The notes under the pieces were generated by a model. That model had not been told where the DNA came from and made no database searches. It saw nothing but the letters and a program-made list of their open reading frames with translations. Below, piece after piece: positions 55,997-64,000 of a stretch of DNA of 64,000 nt. The position numbers and the translations under genes were made by a program. This DNA is from Hydrotalea sandarakina (lineage in GTDB: Bacteria; Bacteroidota; Bacteroidia; Chitinophagales; Chitinophagaceae). The stretch spans positions 1 through 64,000 of the forward strand of contig NZ_QKZV01000010.1 of NCBI RefSeq assembly GCF_003254115.1. Reading direction: 5' to 3'. Numbering within the stretch: position 1 is the stretch's first letter; each line of letters opens with the position of its first letter.

Positions 55997-57127
55997 TTAA
56001 ACCCTTACGTAGATTTTCTTTTTATCTAAATAATAACCCACTACCCAGCATAGCAGCATGTAGGATATGGCGAATAGGAATGAGCCTAAATAAGCGCCGG
56101 CATGAATATAAATATTCAAGTATAACCATTGAATAAGCCCATGATAGCCTTCCAATGGAATCATGTAAAACACGGTAACCAACAGCTCAGACAATAAATA
56201 AATGAACAATGGATTTTTCCCGAATACCTGGAAGAAATAGCTGATTTTCCCTTCGCCCCAATTTTTAAAAGTTACAAAATACATTACGGCTGCAATAATC
56301 ATACAATCTAACCCAACCGTATGCAATACAAATGCACTGGTCCACAATTTTTTATTAATAGGGAAAGATAAATTCCAGAAATAGGATAATACGAACAAAC
56401 CAAAACCGGCCAGTAACAAATGGGTCAAGGTTTCATAGGTGTTCCCTTTTTTTTGTATGTAAGCACCCGCAACATAGCCTGCTACAACATTAGCTATGGC
56501 GGGCATTGTGCTTAACCATCCTTCGGGGTCAAAAGCTACACCTTCCCCATGGTACATATGGTTGGGGCCCATTAACCAAACATCTAAATAATATCCGGCA
56601 TTGGTTGTCATACCATAAGGGTCAGCCGGATCGCCCCAATAGTACATAATTCCCCAATAAATAAACAGCAAAGCAATGGCAATATATAATGTGGTTTTAG
56701 GTTTTAAAAACCAAATTAATAAGGAAGCAATACCATAGCAAAGGGCTATCCGTTGTAATACACCCATTATGCGTGTATTAGCAAAAGGTGCCGAAATAAT
56801 GTTATGTTGTGCATCTAATCTAAAAAAAGGGAACCAATACATCAGGTAACCCAATAAAAATATAAGTACTGTACGCTTTACAATTTTACCTACAACCCAG
56901 CTGTTGGCTTTGCCAGCCCATTTTGGCATTACAAAACTCATGGCATTACCTACTGCAAATAGAAACGATGGGAACACTAAATCTGTAGGTGTAAAGCCAT
57001 TCCAATGAGCATGTTGAAGCGGGGCATAACTTTCAGGGCCACCGGGTGTATTTACAATAATCATGAAACAAATGGTCATGCCTCTGAATATATCTAAGGC
57101 AGTAAAACGTTGTGTGGGGGCGTTCAT
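55997..57127 (-). CDS. DUF5009/NagX-type membrane acyltransferase
   Basis: A 376-residue multi-span protein related to heparan-alpha-glucosaminide N-acetyltransferase. The N-terminal signature is FTALDIFRGMTICFMIIVNTPG, followed by HAHWNGFTPTDLVFPSFLFAVG with the conserved His and Asp. About ten hydrophobic spans cover the protein. It probably transfers an acetyl group from cytoplasmic acetyl-CoA to a sugar across the inner membrane; the exact substrate is unknown. It converges with the FGE-fold gene, with 4 bp between stops. Confidence 0.85.
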   Translation of the reverse strand: MNAPTQRFTALDIFRGMTICFMIIVNTPGGPESYAPLQHAHWNGFTPTDLVFPSFLFAVGNAMSFVMPKWAGKANSWVVGKIVKRTVLIFLLGYLMYWFPFFRLDAQHNIISAPFANTRIMGVLQRIALCYGIASLLIWFLKPKTTLYIAIALLFIYWGIMYYWGDPADPYGMTTNAGYYLDVWLMGPNHMYHGEGVAFDPEGWLSTMPAIANVVAGYVAGAYIQKKGNTYETLTHLLLAGFGLFVLSYFWNLSFPINKKLWTSAFVLHTVGLDCMIIAAVMYFVTFKNWGEGKISYFFQVFGKNPLFIYLLSELLVTVFYMIPLEGYHGLIQWLYLNIYIHAGAYLGSFLFAISYMLLCWVVGYYLDKKKIYVRV

Positions 57128-57248
57128 GGCAAGCGTTGGTTGTGTTGGTTAGGGATTTTTAAAATTACATAATAAAAGCAAAAAATGAAATTAGCCACTA
57201 TTAAATTATGCGCTTTTTGTTACACAAACGCTTGCATATAAATAAAAA

Positions 57249-57280
57249 AACCGGTTTTTGACAAACATCAAAAACCGGTT
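57249..57280 (-). terminator. Intrinsic terminator of the M13 peptidase gene
   Basis: A perfect 13-bp stem, AACCGGTTTTTGA (57249-57261) with TCAAAAACCGGTT (57268-57280), is followed on the minus strand by a T-run. It starts 24 bp past the stop at 57305. Confidence 0.85.
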
Positions 57281-57304
57281 GAGTGGGTTTATTAAAGAAA
57301 CTAA

Positions 57305-59341
57305 TTACCAAATTTTAATACGTTCATTTTCCGGCAAATACATTTTTTCACCCGGCACAACGTTAAATGCTTTGTAAAACGGTGTAAAGTTCATTAAAGG
57401 GCCGTTTACTCGGTACATGGCAGGTGAGTGGGGGTCCGTATTAATCAATCTTAAAGCATATGCATCTTTTTCTTTTGAACGCCAAATTTGCGCCAACGAT
57501 AAAAAGAAGCGTTGATCAGGTGTATAGCCATCAATTTTTTGAGTAGTGTCTTGGCCTTCTTTAGTCATTTTAAATGCATCATAAGCAATGGCTATGCCCC
57601 CAATATCGGCAATGTTTTCACCGGTAGTTAAGGCACCATTTACATGTACTGTATCTAAAATGGTAAAGCCATTGTATAACTGAATAACTTGCTGCGATTT
57701 TTTTCTGAATAAATCATAATCACTTGTACTCCACCAATTTTTTAAGTTGCCATCTTTATCATATTGTGCACCCTGGTCATCAAAACCATGTGTCATTTCA
57801 TGGCCAATTACCATACCAATGCCGCCATAGTTAATGGCATCATCGGCCTGAGGGTCAAAGAATGGGAATTGTAAAATACCTGCGGGGAAAACAATTTCAT
57901 TGTACAATGGATTGTAGTAAGCATTAATGGTAGGCGGGGTCATTTCCCATTCTGTTCTATCTACCGGTTTGCCTAACTTACTAATCATGTATTGGTAGTT
58001 ATTGGCTTCGGCAGCCATTATATTGTTGAAGTATTGGTTACGTTGAATGTTTACTTTGCTGTAATCTCTCCACTTGTCGGGGTATCCAATTTTTTTAATG
58101 AATGCTTGTAGTTTATCTTTTGCTTTTTGTTTGGTAGAATCGCTCATCCAATCTAAATTATTAATACGATTTGCAAATGCTTTTTGCAAATTATTCACCA
58201 ATTCATCCATGCGTTGCTTGGCTTCTTTTGTAAAATATTTTTCTACATACAATTGCCCCAATGCTTCGCCAATTTGTGCATCAATGGTACGATAAACATT
58301 TTCCCAACGGGGCTTCATTTGTGTTTGTCCGTTTAAGGCTTTGCCATAATAGTTAAATGAAGCTTGTACAAATGGGGTACTCAAATAACGAGCTACACCA
58401 TTTAAAGTGTGTAACCGTAAATACAATTGCCAGGTAGCAATTGGCTGTGTGGTAATGAGTTGATTAAGTTTAGCATAAAATTCAGGTTGTTGCACATTGA
58501 TTGAATCTACCTGTATGTTCAATGTTTTTAACAGCATTGGCCATTGCAGATTAGGCATGGTTTTGCTAAGTTGTGCAACGGCCATTTTGTGGTAGTTGCT
58601 TTGCGGATCGCGAAGGGCTACATTGGTTTTATGACTTTCAGCCATTTGTTTTTCCAATGCATATACTTGCTCAACTTGTTGTGTAGCAGTAAGGCTGTCT
58701 GTTCCGGTTAGTATTAATAGTTTTTGTAAGTAGTTTTTATAAGCTTGCACTACGGCTTGTGTAGCAGCATCGGTTTTAAAATAATAATCGCGATCGGGTA
58801 AACCTAAACCGCCCTGGCTGAATACAGCAATGGTAGCCATACTGTTTTTATCGTCGGGATACACACCAAAGTCAAACAACATGCCACTTCCACGGGTATG
58901 CGCTTGTGCTGCGTAATGAATAATGTCGGCAGCATTTTTTAATGTATTAATTTCATTCAATTCCGGCTGAATAGGCGTATAACCCAGTTTTTCAATGGTA
59001 GTTGAATCCATGCCCGAAGCAAAAAAATCACCTACTTTTTGTTGAATACTGCCGGCAGGTGCAGCATTTTTTTCAGCATCTAACAAAATGGTATGAATAT
59101 TATTTTTGGTGCGATTATATAAATCGAGAAAAGCACCTGCACCTACTTCAGAAGCAGGAATGGTAGTTTTTTTCAGCCAATTGCCATTAGCGTAAAGAAA
59201 AAAATTATCTCCGGGTTTTACGGAAGTGTCAATGGCACTAAGGTCAATAAAAGCAGAAGGTGCATTCTGTTTTTGTTGACAGCCGGTGCAGGCAAGCATT
59301 GCCAATGCTGTGCTTGTTACAAATGTTTGTACAAATTTCAT
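57305..59341 (-). CDS. M13-family (neprilysin-like) metallopeptidase lipoprotein
   Basis: A 678-residue zinc endopeptidase. The lipoprotein signal ends ALAMLACTGC (Cys near 18-21). The N-terminal domain starts at DTSVKPGDNFFLYANGNWL. The catalytic domain has NAYYNP (substrate binding), VIGHEMTHGFDDQGAQYD with HExxH near residue 515, and TGENIADIGG with the third ligand Glu. It ends RIKIW, close to the family's usual C-terminal Trp. It likely degrades small peptides at the cell envelope. An exact TAGTTTTG (59383-59376, minus strand) lies 35 bp upstream without a matching -33 box. Confidence 0.95.
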   Translation of the reverse strand: MKFVQTFVTSTALAMLACTGCQQKQNAPSAFIDLSAIDTSVKPGDNFFLYANGNWLKKTTIPASEVGAGAFLDLYNRTKNNIHTILLDAEKNAAPAGSIQQKVGDFFASGMDSTTIEKLGYTPIQPELNEINTLKNAADIIHYAAQAHTRGSGMLFDFGVYPDDKNSMATIAVFSQGGLGLPDRDYYFKTDAATQAVVQAYKNYLQKLLILTGTDSLTATQQVEQVYALEKQMAESHKTNVALRDPQSNYHKMAVAQLSKTMPNLQWPMLLKTLNIQVDSINVQQPEFYAKLNQLITTQPIATWQLYLRLHTLNGVARYLSTPFVQASFNYYGKALNGQTQMKPRWENVYRTIDAQIGEALGQLYVEKYFTKEAKQRMDELVNNLQKAFANRINNLDWMSDSTKQKAKDKLQAFIKKIGYPDKWRDYSKVNIQRNQYFNNIMAAEANNYQYMISKLGKPVDRTEWEMTPPTINAYYNPLYNEIVFPAGILQFPFFDPQADDAINYGGIGMVIGHEMTHGFDDQGAQYDKDGNLKNWWSTSDYDLFRKKSQQVIQLYNGFTILDTVHVNGALTTGENIADIGGIAIAYDAFKMTKEGQDTTQKIDGYTPDQRFFLSLAQIWRSKEKDAYALRLINTDPHSPAMYRVNGPLMNFTPFYKAFNVVPGEKMYLPENERIKIW

Positions 59342-59528
59342 GTGCTTGGTTTTAATGAATAATAAAAGTAACCGACAAAACTACTTGTGGCACTTAAAAA
59401 TAAATGGAAAAATATTGCAAATTATTATTAATGGAATAAAATGTTGATGAACGGATTGTATGCTTGGCAATTGCTTTTCAACAGTTATAAAGAACCGGAA
59501 TAAAAAAAGGATTGGATAGGTTTTTCAG

Positions 59529-59562
59529 AAAAAAGCCGACCTGATAACAGGGCGGCTTTTTA
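59529..59562 (-). terminator. Terminator after the THX gene
   Basis: An imperfect stem (AAAAAGCCG-a-CCTG with CAGG-g-CGGCTTTTT, one mismatch) has a 4-nt loop, directly after the stop at 59568. A-rich and T-rich flanks make it usable in both directions. Confidence 0.65.
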
Positions 59563-59567
59563 AGAAG

Positions 59568-59678
59568 TTACGATGCTTTAACAGCAAGTTTTTTTACTTG
59601 TTTTTTGTGTGGTCTTGTTTTGCCAAATGAGCCTTTAAAACGCTTGCCTTTGGCTGTTTTTTTGTCACCTCTACCCAT
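59568..59678 (-). CDS. thx: 30S ribosomal protein THX
   Basis: A 36-residue, strongly basic protein beginning MGRGDKKTAKGKRFKGSFGK and continuing TRPHKKQVKKLAVKAS. This is the short peptide (THX/bTHX) that sits in the head of the 30S subunit and contacts 16S rRNA in Thermus and Bacteroidota. It is so short that gene finders often miss it. It lies downstream of the HU gene, separated by a terminator hairpin. Confidence 0.88.
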   Translation of the reverse strand: MGRGDKKTAKGKRFKGSFGKTRPHKKQVKKLAVKAS

Positions 59679-59723
59679 AATAATTTTTGATTTTAATATT
59701 TGTTTACGAGCAAAAATAAAAAA

Positions 59724-59748
59724 AAATCCTGCTGATGCAGCAGGATTT
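59724..59748 (-). terminator. Terminator after the HU gene
   Basis: A perfect 11-bp stem, AAATCCTGCTG (59724-59734) with CAGCAGGATTT (59738-59748), has a 3-nt loop and is followed on the minus strand by a long T-run. It begins 20 bp after the HU stop. Confidence 0.85.
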
Positions 59749-59768
59749 AAATTTTGTGTTGCAGAAAA

Positions 59769-60038
59769 TTACAATTTGCTGCTTAACTCTTTACCGGCTT
59801 TAAAGCGGGCAACTTTTTTAGCTTTAATTTTAATAGGCGCGCCGGTTTGAGGGTTACGACCGGTACGGGCAGCACGCTTTGAAACTGAGAAAGTTCCAAA
59901 ACCTACTAATGTAACTTTTCCACCACCTTTTAAAGTTTTAGTAACTGCTTCTACAAATGAATCTAAAGCAGCATTTGCTTGTGTTTTAGTAATTTCAGCG
60001 TCTTCTGCAATTTTTGCAATTAATTCAGCCTTGTTCAT
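59769..60038 (-). CDS. hup: HU-family DNA-binding protein
   Basis: An 89-residue nucleoid protein. It has the N-terminal helix pair ([19 protein letters not shown]), [21 protein letters not shown] in the beta arm, [12 protein letters not shown] with the intercalating Pro, and [15 protein letters not shown] at the end. It bends and compacts DNA. It has a well-formed promoter upstream and its own terminator, as expected for a highly expressed gene. Confidence 0.96.
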   Translation of the reverse strand: MNKAELIAKIAEDAEITKTQANAALDSFVEAVTKTLKGGGKVTLVGFGTFSVSKRAARTGRNPQTGAPIKIKAKKVARFKAGKELSSKL

Positions 60039-60070
60039 AGATGATTGTTTAATTAGTTAAATAACAAAAA

Positions 60071-60100
60071 CAAATGTATAGGCTTTTACCAATTAACAAA
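60071..60100 (-). promoter_or_regulatory. Bacteroidota-type promoter for HU
   Basis: On the minus strand TTTG (60100-60097) is followed after 18 nt by TACATTTG (60078-60071). Both boxes match the consensus exactly. Transcription would start near 60065, leaving a leader of about 27 nt. Confidence 0.7.
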
Positions 60101-60336
60101 ATATTTTTTCATTTTTTTTGAGCACATGTTTTGCCCCAAAATACTGTAAGCATAAGGCTTTCCCCAAAACGGGCATTGTTTCGATATTCAGTAATGCATG
60201 GTATTAATTCGCTGAAATGCACTGTGGGCAAGGGTTTGGCTTGATTAGTGATAGAAAATGAGATGCAGCAAGGGTTTTCGGGAAATATAGGGAAGTTTGT
60301 TCAATGAAAAAATAGTAGTAAAAAAGCTTTCCACAT

Positions 60337-60642
60337 TCAATGCACAACCTGCATAACAGTGCTGAAACTAAGCATTTGCTGCCCCCATTTTTGCTGAATT
60401 TCTTCATGCAACAACCTTTCAAACTCATTTCTAAAGCGTTTTACTTGTGCAATGGAAGGGGCATAAAACTGTATGGCATAGGTTTTTCCTTCACTTTCAT
60501 CGGTCTCTAATAATTCAACCCATTGGTATTGTTCAAAACAGCCGGTTTGCATAATGGCAGGTATGTGTTCGGCTTTCATCCATTGTAACCAATCGGAAAT
60601 AATAGGTGTGGCAATATGCGATGTTATGTTATAAATTATCAT
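60337..60642 (-). CDS. DUF4286-family protein
   Basis: A 101-residue cytoplasmic protein of unknown role, widespread in Bacteroidota: MIIYNITSHIATPIISDWLQW at its start (21 residues including the Met, read in parts), IPAIMQTGCFEQY in the middle, YAIQFYAPS and HEEIQQKWGQQMLSFSTVM at the end. The ferredoxin-like alternation of helix and strand is consistent with the family. It overlaps the exonuclease gene by ATGA and is thus co-translated with it. Confidence 0.82.
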   Translation of the reverse strand: MIIYNITSHIATPIISDWLQWMKAEHIPAIMQTGCFEQYQWVELLETDESEGKTYAIQFYAPSIAQVKRFRNEFERLLHEEIQQKWGQQMLSFSTVMQVVH

Positions 60643-61427
60643 ACACTTAATTTAAGGCTTGCAAAAACAGGGCAATGATCGCTGTGTTTTACATCAGGAA
60701 AAATAGCTGCTTCAGTAAGTGCTTCTTTTAAATTGTTACTGATACATATATAGTCTATTCGCCATCCTTTATTTTGTAAACGTACAGATGGGAATCGTTG
60801 ACTCCACCATGAATAAGCCCCTGTTTGTGTTGGATGTAAGGCCCTGAAAGTATCAATAAATCCTGCTGCTAAAAATTTTTCCATCCAGGCTCTTTCTTCC
60901 GGTAAAAATCCTGATGAGTTTTTATTGCCTTTGGGGTCGTTTATGTCTATTTCCGTATGCGCAATATTGTAATCGCCTGTAATAATTAGCTGTGGCCGAG
61001 TTTTGCGCAGTGTTGTTAAATATGCTAAAAATTCATCAAGCCATTGGTATTTATAAGTTTGTCGTTCATCGCCGCTGGTGCCTGATGGGAAATATGCATT
61101 AATCAAGGTTGTTGCTCCAAAGTCTAATCTTATCACTCTTCCTTCAAAATCACTTTGTTCTTTTTCATGCCCATAAAATACTGCATCAGGTTTTATTTTA
61201 GTAAATACAGCTACGCCGCTATATCCTTTTTTTTGCGCCGAAAACCAATAGGTTGAATAGCCTAATTGCTCAATGGCTGCTATATCAACATCGCTATTAG
61301 CGGCTTTTGTTTCCTGCAAACAAATAATATCAGCAGGATTGGTTTGCAACCATTCTAACAAACCCTTTTTAATTGCTGCTCTAATGCCATTTACATTGTA
61401 CGATATAATGCGAATTTTTTTTTGCAT
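60639..61427 (-). CDS. xth: Exodeoxyribonuclease III
   Basis: A 262-residue AP endonuclease/3'-exonuclease of the exonuclease III family, for base-excision repair. Motifs: ISYNVNGIRAA, CLQETKA with the metal-binding Glu, INAYFPSG, ITGDYNIAH with Asp and Asn, RIDYICIS, and KHSDHCPVFA with the catalytic Asp-His. Length and order are standard. It is followed by DUF4286 with a 4-base overlap. Confidence 0.95.
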   Translation of the reverse strand: MQKKIRIISYNVNGIRAAIKKGLLEWLQTNPADIICLQETKAANSDVDIAAIEQLGYSTYWFSAQKKGYSGVAVFTKIKPDAVFYGHEKEQSDFEGRVIRLDFGATTLINAYFPSGTSGDERQTYKYQWLDEFLAYLTTLRKTRPQLIITGDYNIAHTEIDINDPKGNKNSSGFLPEERAWMEKFLAAGFIDTFRALHPTQTGAYSWWSQRFPSVRLQNKGWRIDYICISNNLKEALTEAAIFPDVKHSDHCPVFASLKLSV

Positions 61428-61470
61428 AGTGAAGCATTTTTGCTTTTAATAAAAAAGTTATTAGAAACAC

Positions 61471-62310
61471 CTAATCGTTTGTTTGTATCACCTTTCCTGT
61501 AGGAAATGTAACACCAATACTAAGTATTAATTCGTAAGTGCCAAATGCTTGTTTGGCGCGTCCTTCATAAACTTTTAAATGGCTGTAACGGGCATAATCT
61601 ACCTTATTCGAAAATTCTAAGTAGGCATATTTAAAAAAGGTAGCTCGTAAAGCACCCTCAAAACCCATATTCCATCCACCCAACTGAAAGCCTGCATCGT
61701 TATTTTGTCCAAATAGCATATTTTGTACATGCGGAATTACAGGCCCAATACCTCCTTTGCCTAAGGCATCTATTTTTAAATTGCCATCTCCGGTTTGGTA
61801 TAAATGCCAACGTTTTACTAAATTAAACAATAAAAAATTGGCTCCATTATTTAAATAGTAGGCAAAGCCATTAGGTTCATTAAAAGCAACCGTAGTATCT
61901 ACCTCTCTGTTATTTAACTTCCCAACAATATGGGCATTTTGGTCGGCAAAAATATATTTCGTGTGATCAAAATTTATTTCAAAAAACAGGCCTTTCTTGC
62001 GGTTAATTAAAAATCCTAATCGGTAATTGTACTGCGGAATGGAGATAGGTATGCGCATTATTCCTTCATCCCAGCCAATATGATCGTGTGCTTTTACTGC
62101 TTTAAATGTGTAATCGTTCCCTAAGCTAGGTTGTACTACTTTAATGTTGCTGTGTGTATACCACTCTTTGTTATATCCCCAAGAAAAATAAAACGCTCCT
62201 TTCCGTTCTTTTTTGTGCTTAATGTTAGTCTGTGTTTGCGCTGCTAAAAATTGTATACTGCCTGCCATGCCTATTAGTATTATGGCTACTACTCTAAAAT
62301 GCTGCTTCAT
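61471..62310 (-). CDS. Outer-membrane beta-barrel-like protein, unknown function
   Basis: A 279-residue exported protein. The signal peptide (1-25) ends QFLAAQ. The mature protein has repeated amphipathic strands with aromatic ends (GAFYFSWGYNKEWY, FFEINFDHTKYIF, YAYLEFSNKVDYARY) and ends in a strand (YELILSIGVTFPTG), as in small outer-membrane barrels. No specific family was recognised. I place the start at the ATG 62310 rather than a GTG at 62364 because it begins directly with the signal peptide. Confidence 0.72.
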   Translation of the reverse strand: MKQHFRVVAIILIGMAGSIQFLAAQTQTNIKHKKERKGAFYFSWGYNKEWYTHSNIKVVQPSLGNDYTFKAVKAHDHIGWDEGIMRIPISIPQYNYRLGFLINRKKGLFFEINFDHTKYIFADQNAHIVGKLNNREVDTTVAFNEPNGFAYYLNNGANFLLFNLVKRWHLYQTGDGNLKIDALGKGGIGPVIPHVQNMLFGQNNDAGFQLGGWNMGFEGALRATFFKYAYLEFSNKVDYARYSHLKVYEGRAKQAFGTYELILSIGVTFPTGKVIQTND

Positions 62311-62498
62311 ATATTGTTTTGTGTTTTGCTCAATAAACCCTTGCCAATCTTTCTTATTATCCACTCAACAGCATTTTATATCAATAATGAACCAGCTATT
62401 GTTACGGATTTGGAAATTGGTTGCAAAAGTATTGTGTAAACGTTAACGAGCAATTTTTTGATTACAATTCAGTTATTTCCGTAATTTGAAAAAGGATT

Positions 62499-63320
62499 AT
62501 GGAAGTATTGTTTTGTGGAAGCACCATTTCAATACACCCAAGCATTAGGAAGTATTTAAAGCAATTCATTATGAAGACAAGTGAAAGAATTTTACCCGCT
62601 ACACAAAATTATTATTTAGAAGGTCCCAAGCCCCGTGTCAATGAACTAAAATTTGCCTGGCGAGTATTCATTGAATTTTTAAAGAGTTTTCGCGTATTGC
62701 ATTTTGTGGGTCCCTGTATTACTGTATTTGGTAGTGCTCGCTTTAAGCCCGACCATCCTTTTTATAAAGCTTCTGAAGAATTTGGTAAGCGCATTGCTAA
62801 GATGGGCTTTACCACAGTAACGGGTGGCGGTCCCGGTACCATGGAGGCTGCTAATAAAGGTGCTTTTGAAAATGGCGGTAAATCTATAGGATTGAACATA
62901 AAACTACCTTTCGAACAAAAGTTGAATCCTTACGTGCATAAGTCGCTCACCTTTTCACACTTCTTTTCCCGTAAAGTGATGTTGGTGAAATATTCTTATG
63001 CATTCATTATTATGCCCGGTGGATTTGGTACGATGGACGAATTTTTTGAAACCCTAACATTGGTGCAAACCAAAACAATTACTCAATTCCCTATCGTAGT
63101 TTTTGGAAAAGAATTTTATCAACCCTTGATACAATTAATTGAAAAAATGGCCGTTGAAGGTACCATTAGTAAAACGGATATGGATTTGGTGTTATTTACC
63201 GATGATTTTGATGAGGCAATGAATCACATCAAAACCTACATCCGTCAAAATTATGTACTGAAGCCACGGAAGCGTGTTTGGTGGTTATTTGAACCCAAGC
63301 CGGTATCATTAGTTTTATGA
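62499..63320 (+). CDS. LOG-family Rossmann-fold protein (TIGR00730)
   Basis: A 273-residue protein of the LOG/lysine-decarboxylase-like family, whose members cleave cytokinin-type or other nucleoside 5'-monophosphates. Motifs: CITVFGSARF, VTGGGPGTMEAANKGA, SRKVMLVKYSYAFI and MPGGFGTMDEFFETL, containing the two nucleotide-binding signatures. The ATG at 62499 has a purine-rich AAAGGA just ahead; an alternative ATG at 62571 gives a 249-residue protein nearer the usual length. The substrate is not determined by sequence. Confidence 0.88.
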   Translation: MEVLFCGSTISIHPSIRKYLKQFIMKTSERILPATQNYYLEGPKPRVNELKFAWRVFIEFLKSFRVLHFVGPCITVFGSARFKPDHPFYKASEEFGKRIAKMGFTTVTGGGPGTMEAANKGAFENGGKSIGLNIKLPFEQKLNPYVHKSLTFSHFFSRKVMLVKYSYAFIIMPGGFGTMDEFFETLTLVQTKTITQFPIVVFGKEFYQPLIQLIEKMAVEGTISKTDMDLVLFTDDFDEAMNHIKTYIRQNYVLKPRKRVWWLFEPKPVSLVL

Positions 63321-63360
63321 ATATCTTTATGTATATTTAGTTTATCCTAATGCTCCCGTC

Positions 63361-64000
63361 ATGCCTGAATTTTCATTCATCAAAAAAATACGCAATGTTG
63401 TAAAAGTAATTATCATTGTTATTGTTGTTTTTTTTGGTTTATTGTTTGCTTTGCCATTACTCTTTCCTACAGCAGTATCCAATAAAATTCAAAGTTTTGC
63501 GAATAGTCATATTAATGGGCAGTTGGCATTTTCTAAAGTGCGCCTTTCTTTTTTTAACCACTTCCCTTCATTAACCTTAACCCTTTACGATTGCAGTTTA
63601 AAAGGATCTGCGCCTTTTCAAAATGACACGCTACTTTCTGCCAAAGAATTGGCATTTGGTATTAATGTAGCTTCACTACTCTCCCGCCAAATTAAAGTTG
63701 ATGAAGTATACTTAACACAGGGAAATGTGTGGGTACAAGTAGATACTGCCGGACATGCCAATTATAATATTTGGCAATCTTCATCCGATACTACTCAATC
63801 TAACAATGATAGCTCGGGTACCGCATTGAAAATTGAACGTATTCAAATTAGTAAAACCAATGTTACTTATAACGATCAGTCATTGCCGATGTTAATTCGT
63901 GCAAAGCAACTGAATTATTTGGGTAAAGGCGATTTAAGTAAAGCTGTTTTTGATTTACATTCTTCTTTACTCATCGATTCGTTGGATATTGATTATGCCA
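63361..64000 (+). CDS. AsmA-like protein, N-terminal part (runs off the window)
   Basis: The frame is open from ATG 63361 to the end of the window (213 codons shown). A membrane span near 15-37 is followed by the AsmA-type pattern: a FANSHINGQLAFSKVRLSF segment, NHFPSLTLTLYDCSL, LLSAKELAFGINVASLL and repeating beta strands. AsmA/TamB-related proteins bridge the envelope and take part in lipid transport to the outer membrane. The gene is truncated by the window edge, so its full length and C-terminus are unknown. Confidence 0.82.
   Translation, partial: MPEFSFIKKIRNVVKVIIIVIVVFFGLLFALPLLFPTAVSNKIQSFANSHINGQLAFSKVRLSFFNHFPSLTLTLYDCSLKGSAPFQNDTLLSAKELAFGINVASLLSRQIKVDEVYLTQGNVWVQVDTAGHANYNIWQSSSDTTQSNNDSSGTALKIERIQISKTNVTYNDQSLPMLIRAKQLNYLGKGDLSKAVFDLHSSLLIDSLDIDYA

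Noticed and set aside
59711-59718. Promoter for THX (CAAAAATA, an exact minus-strand TATTTTTG)
   Set aside because: It abuts the HU terminator and no -33 element is found at a suitable distance; chance matches are expected in such AT-rich DNA.
1-64000. CRISPR arrays, tRNA/rRNA genes, prophage or integrative elements
   Set aside because: No regularly spaced repeats, cloverleaf-like or rRNA-like sequences, phage structural genes or integrases were seen when reading both strands.

Overview
This window is AT-rich chromosomal DNA from a member of the Bacteroidota, most likely the Chitinophagaceae or a close relative. The evidence is a SusC/SusD pair, TonB-linked barrels with CarboxypepD_reg-like N-termini, a SUMF1-fold secreted protein, DUF4286 and DUF2805 proteins, and an arginine operon built around an N-acyl-ornithine carbamoyltransferase. 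Several genes are preceded by the Bacteroidota promoter element TAnnTTTG. No rRNA, tRNA, CRISPR array or prophage was seen. The only mobile element is one intact IS1182-family insertion sequence at the left edge.

Layout. 1-1735: IS1182-family element whose ends each contain an inward-facing terminator-like hairpin. 1762-6531 (minus): M28 peptidase, TatC, a DUF21/CBS membrane protein and a secreted FKBP isomerase. 6664-15090 (minus): an eight-gene arginine operon read as GNAT, argG, argC, argD, argF', argB, argE, argH. 15515-18334 (minus): a TonB-receptor-like outer-membrane protein. 18603-19833 (plus): two small exported proteins. 20160-24128 (plus): a compact unit with isocitrate dehydrogenase, three small unknown proteins, a DUF6671 protein and a Sua5/TsaC protein. 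24133-25981 (minus): a translationally coupled flavin reductase, DUF2805 and photolyase-like unit. Divergent from it, 26307-30479 (plus) is a 1390-residue multi-PAS/GAF histidine kinase.

30524-33967 (minus): a sigma-54-type response regulator, an NtrY-like kinase and an atypical SDR protein, overlapping one another. Divergent from these, 34191-40167 (plus) is a MacAB/TolC-like export operon. It is preceded by two 17-bp direct repeats and a -24/-12-like element, which makes it the obvious target of the regulator. 40380-53098 (plus): a small secreted protein, a SusC/SusD pair, then an OmpR/HK two-component system directly followed by a TolC-MFP-RND efflux pump. 53182-63320: housekeeping genes, namely typA, an FGE-fold protein, a DUF5009 acyltransferase, an M13 peptidase, the tiny ribosomal protein THX, HU, DUF4286, exonuclease III, an outer-membrane protein and a LOG-family protein. 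An AsmA-like gene runs off the right edge from 63361.

The items most worth a second look are these: the photolyase-like protein, which appears to carry its domains in reversed order inside a coupled flavin operon; the paralogous small-protein cluster between icd and the DUF6671 gene; the arginine transcarbamylase, whose substrate-determining residue matches neither described class; the tandem repeat plus -24/-12 architecture in front of the exporter; and the IS ends that double as terminators. All functional statements rest on reading the sequence and recalling families. No database search was run.
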